From positions 1 through 17,371 of the forward strand of contig CALJZV010000182.1 of the NCBI GenBank assembly GCA_937983475.1: a stretch of 17,371 bases of DNA, read 5' to 3'. The DNA comes from an uncultured Verrucomicrobiales bacterium. GTDB lineage: Bacteria > Verrucomicrobiota > Verrucomicrobiia > Limisphaerales > JACDHS01. Every line of letters starts with the position of its first letter. Position 1 is the first letter of the stretch. A program made the position numbers and the translations under genes. Of this stretch, positions 15,600 to 17,371 are shown piece by piece. The notes beneath the pieces were generated by a model. It saw only the letters and a program-made list of their open reading frames with translations. It made no database searches and was not told where the DNA came from.

Positions 15600-17003
15600 A
15601 TGAATTCCTTGCTGCTGACCGGTGGCCGGGTGATTGACCCCGCCAACCGCATCGATGCCCCGGGCGATGTGCTGATTGTGAATGGAAAAATTGCTGCCGT
15701 TGGCCCCAAGGCAGCCTCCCAGGCTCCCGCCAACGTGGCGCGGTTCGATGCCAAGGGATGTGTGGTCTCTCCCGGTTTAATTGATTTGCACGTTCATTTG
15801 CGCGAGCCCGGACAGACTGCCAAGGAAACCATCGCCACTGGAACTGCTGCTGCTGCTCGCGGGGGATTCACCTCGGTGGTCTGCATGCCCAACACATCCC
15901 CGGCAGTGGACAACGCGGCTGCGGTAGTCTTGATCCGGGAAAAGGCCGCACGTGAGGGCGTTATCAATGTTTTCGTCACAGGGGCAATTTCCAAGAACAT
16001 CGCCGGGGAGGAACTCGGCACCATCGGATACCAGAAAAAGGCGGGGGCCGTAGCCATCACCGACGACGGCCATTGCGTTCAGAACAACGACCTCATGCGG
16101 CGCGCCCTGGAATATGCCAGGATGTTTGACCTGCCGGTGATGGATCATTGCCAGGATTACTCGATCGTCACCGACGGCGTGATGCACGAAGGCTACTGGA
16201 GCACCGTGCTCGGGTTGCGCGGGTGGCCCGCCGCTGGCGAGGAAATGATTGTGGCCCGGAACATTTTATTGGCGGAATTGACCGGGACGCAGGTGCATTG
16301 CCAGCATTTGAGCTCGGCGGCAAGCGTGCGGCTGATTCGCGAGGCCAAACAGCGCGGGGTGCCCATTTCGGGCGAGGCGTGCCCGCACCATTTCACCCTG
16401 ACCGACGCCGCCATCGCGGGAAGCGAGAAATTCTGGGCCGAGGACGGGAAGGACCTGTCGCGCTTCATGACAAATGAACTGCCGCGGTGGCCCGCCTATG
16501 ACACCCATTTCAAGATGAACCCGCCACTGAGGACCGCCGCCGACCGGGAGGCGATTCTTGAGGGGCTTGCGGACGGAACTTTGGAGGTGCTGTGCAGCGA
16601 CCACGCGCCGCACTGCGATTACGAGAAGGAGGTGGAGTTTGACTATGCGCCATTTGGCATCACCGGTTTGGAAACCGAGCTGGCGCTCTCGCTGATGCAG
16701 CTTTACCACACCAAGCGCTTGGAATTGTCGGACCTTCTGGCCAAGTTCACCGTCAATCCCGCAAGGCTGCTCCGTTTGCCCAAGGGCACGCTGAGCGTGG
16801 ACGCGGACGGCGATGTGACGGTATTTGATCCGGAGGCCGAATGGGTCTATGACCGCATGGAGTCCGCCAGCAAATCCAAGAACAGCCCCTTTGGCGGATG
16901 GACTTTAAAAGGGCGCCCGGTGGCCACCATTGTCTCCGGAAAAATGGTGTGGAGCCTGAAAGGCGACCCGCAAAGCATGCAGACCGGCGCGGCTTCCGTG
17001 TAA
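15600..17003 (+). CDS. pyrC: Dihydroorotase
   Basis: A 467-residue amidohydrolase that interconverts carbamoyl-aspartate and dihydroorotate in pyrimidine synthesis. The start at 15600 (MNSLLLTGGRVIDPANRID) is chosen over the ATG at 15564 because the family begins there. Metal and substrate residues are all visible: DLHVHLREPG (His64, His66), CMPNTSP, AITDDGH (Asp155/156 where class I enzymes have a metal-binding Asp), MDHCQD (His183), HCQHLSS (His236), EACPHHFTLTD, FKMNPPLR and CSDHAPH (Asp334). Compared with the usual enzyme of about 430 residues there is an insert of some 24 residues (about 275-299) between the FTLTD and FKMNPPLR motifs. No pyrB lies next to it in the window. A hairpin terminator follows 19 bp after the stop. 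Confidence 0.93.
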   Translation: MNSLLLTGGRVIDPANRIDAPGDVLIVNGKIAAVGPKAASQAPANVARFDAKGCVVSPGLIDLHVHLREPGQTAKETIATGTAAAARGGFTSVVCMPNTSPAVDNAAAVVLIREKAAREGVINVFVTGAISKNIAGEELGTIGYQKKAGAVAITDDGHCVQNNDLMRRALEYARMFDLPVMDHCQDYSIVTDGVMHEGYWSTVLGLRGWPAAGEEMIVARNILLAELTGTQVHCQHLSSAASVRLIREAKQRGVPISGEACPHHFTLTDAAIAGSEKFWAEDGKDLSRFMTNELPRWPAYDTHFKMNPPLRTAADREAILEGLADGTLEVLCSDHAPHCDYEKEVEFDYAPFGITGLETELALSLMQLYHTKRLELSDLLAKFTVNPARLLRLPKGTLSVDADGDVTVFDPEAEWVYDRMESASKSKNSPFGGWTLKGRPVATIVSGKMVWSLKGDPQSMQTGAASV

Positions 17004-17022
17004 TCGGGTTTTGGAAAAATAA

Positions 17023-17046
17023 AAAGGACGGCTCAAGCCGTCCTTT
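17023..17046. terminator. Bidirectional intrinsic terminator between pyrC and eno
   Basis: A perfect 10-bp stem, AAAGGACGGC (17023-17032) and GCCGTCCTTT (17037-17046), closes a 4-base loop. On the minus strand it is followed by a long T-rich run (TTTTTATTTTT), which makes a strong terminator for enolase. On the plus strand the tail (TTTGTGTTTT) is weaker but usable for pyrC. Confidence 0.88.
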
Positions 17047-17093
17047 GTGTTTTGCGGAATTAATTTCCCCAGGGTTCAACCCCAGCGGGTTCC

Positions 17094-17371
17094 TTAAAAC
17101 TTGCCCCCGTAAACTGCATTTTTACCGAGCAGTTGCTCGATGCGGAGCAGTTGGTTGTACTTGGCCACGCGGTCGGTTCGGCTGAGCGAACCGGTCTTGA
17201 TCTGTCCGGCATTTGTCGCCACAGCGATGTCGGCGATGGTGGCATCCTCGGTTTCGCCGGAGCGATGGCTGATGACAGCGGTATAGTTGTTTACCTGCGC
17301 CAGTTACACGGCGTCGAAGGTTCCAGTGAGCGAACCGATTAGATTAACATAGTCCAGGACCGAGTCTACGA
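17094..17371 (-). CDS. eno: Enolase, 3' end (partial; in-frame stop near window edge)
   Basis: Only the C-terminal end is in the window. From 17303 down to the stop at 17094 the frame reads LAQVNNYTAVISHRSGETED, then ATIADIAVATNAGQIKTGSL, SRTDRVAKYNQLLRIEQLLG and a short KNAVYGGKF end. This is the well-known enolase C-terminus, including the SHRSGETED substrate loop. Enolase converts 2-phosphoglycerate to phosphoenolpyruvate in glycolysis. Directly upstream a TAA (17306-17304) interrupts DAV*LAQ where the family has Glu or Gln. The preceding VLDYVNLIGSLTGTFDAV departs from the conserved KVNQIG(T/S)LTET, including loss of the catalytic Lys. The changes cluster in the last 75 bases of the window, so a sequence-end error is as likely as a real pseudogene. 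Confidence 0.85.

Overview
The window looks like a chromosomal segment from a GC-rich, Gram-negative-type bacterium, most likely of the Verrucomicrobiota (inference). Supporting signs are a lipoprotein of the DUF1080 family, a Cho-like GIY-YIG nuclease, a cobalamin-type radical SAM protein next to glycosyltransferases, and a general lack of strong Shine-Dalgarno sequences. No 16S rRNA or other decisive marker is present, so the phylum call is tentative.

Layout. From 309 to 1040 (+) there is a DUF1080 lipoprotein. It meets tail to tail a minus-strand pair: a SirB1-like transglutaminase-fold protein (2794 to 1925) followed 15 bp later by a GIY-YIG nuclease (1909 to 1028). A small DUF3592-type membrane protein (3431 to 2967, -) comes next. 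Between 3432 and 4369 lies a scar region. It holds a decayed 3' end of a type I restriction gene hsdR (3482-3776, two in-frame stops and two frameshifts), about 300 bp with no recognisable gene, and a 273-bp MITE-like element (4084-4356) with 17-bp terminal inverted repeats, a TTA target duplication and two internal hairpins.

The core of the window is one long minus-strand gene run from 13062 down to 4370. In transcription order it encodes a GHMP sugar kinase (HddA-like), a thiamine-diphosphate E1 alpha and E1 beta pair, a cobalamin-binding-type radical SAM protein, a family 2 polyprenyl-phosphate-type glycosyltransferase, a large polytopic membrane protein and an M42 aminopeptidase. The first six genes overlap or are separated by 2 to 26 bp, so they are very probably one operon. 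A second large polytopic membrane protein (13215-15317, +) is transcribed divergently from the same 152-bp intergenic region. Together these look like a pathway that makes an unusual sugar and moves it through lipid-linked intermediates into a surface glycan. The E1 pair has no E2 or E3 partner in the window and may perform a carboligation rather than an oxidative decarboxylation. That pathway is inferred, not shown.

The right end is housekeeping. It has a tRNA-Gly(TCC) (-) with a strong promoter, dihydroorotase pyrC (+), a bidirectional terminator, and the 3' end of enolase (-). The enolase reading frame carries a stop codon and a cluster of unexpected residues within the last 75 bases of the window.
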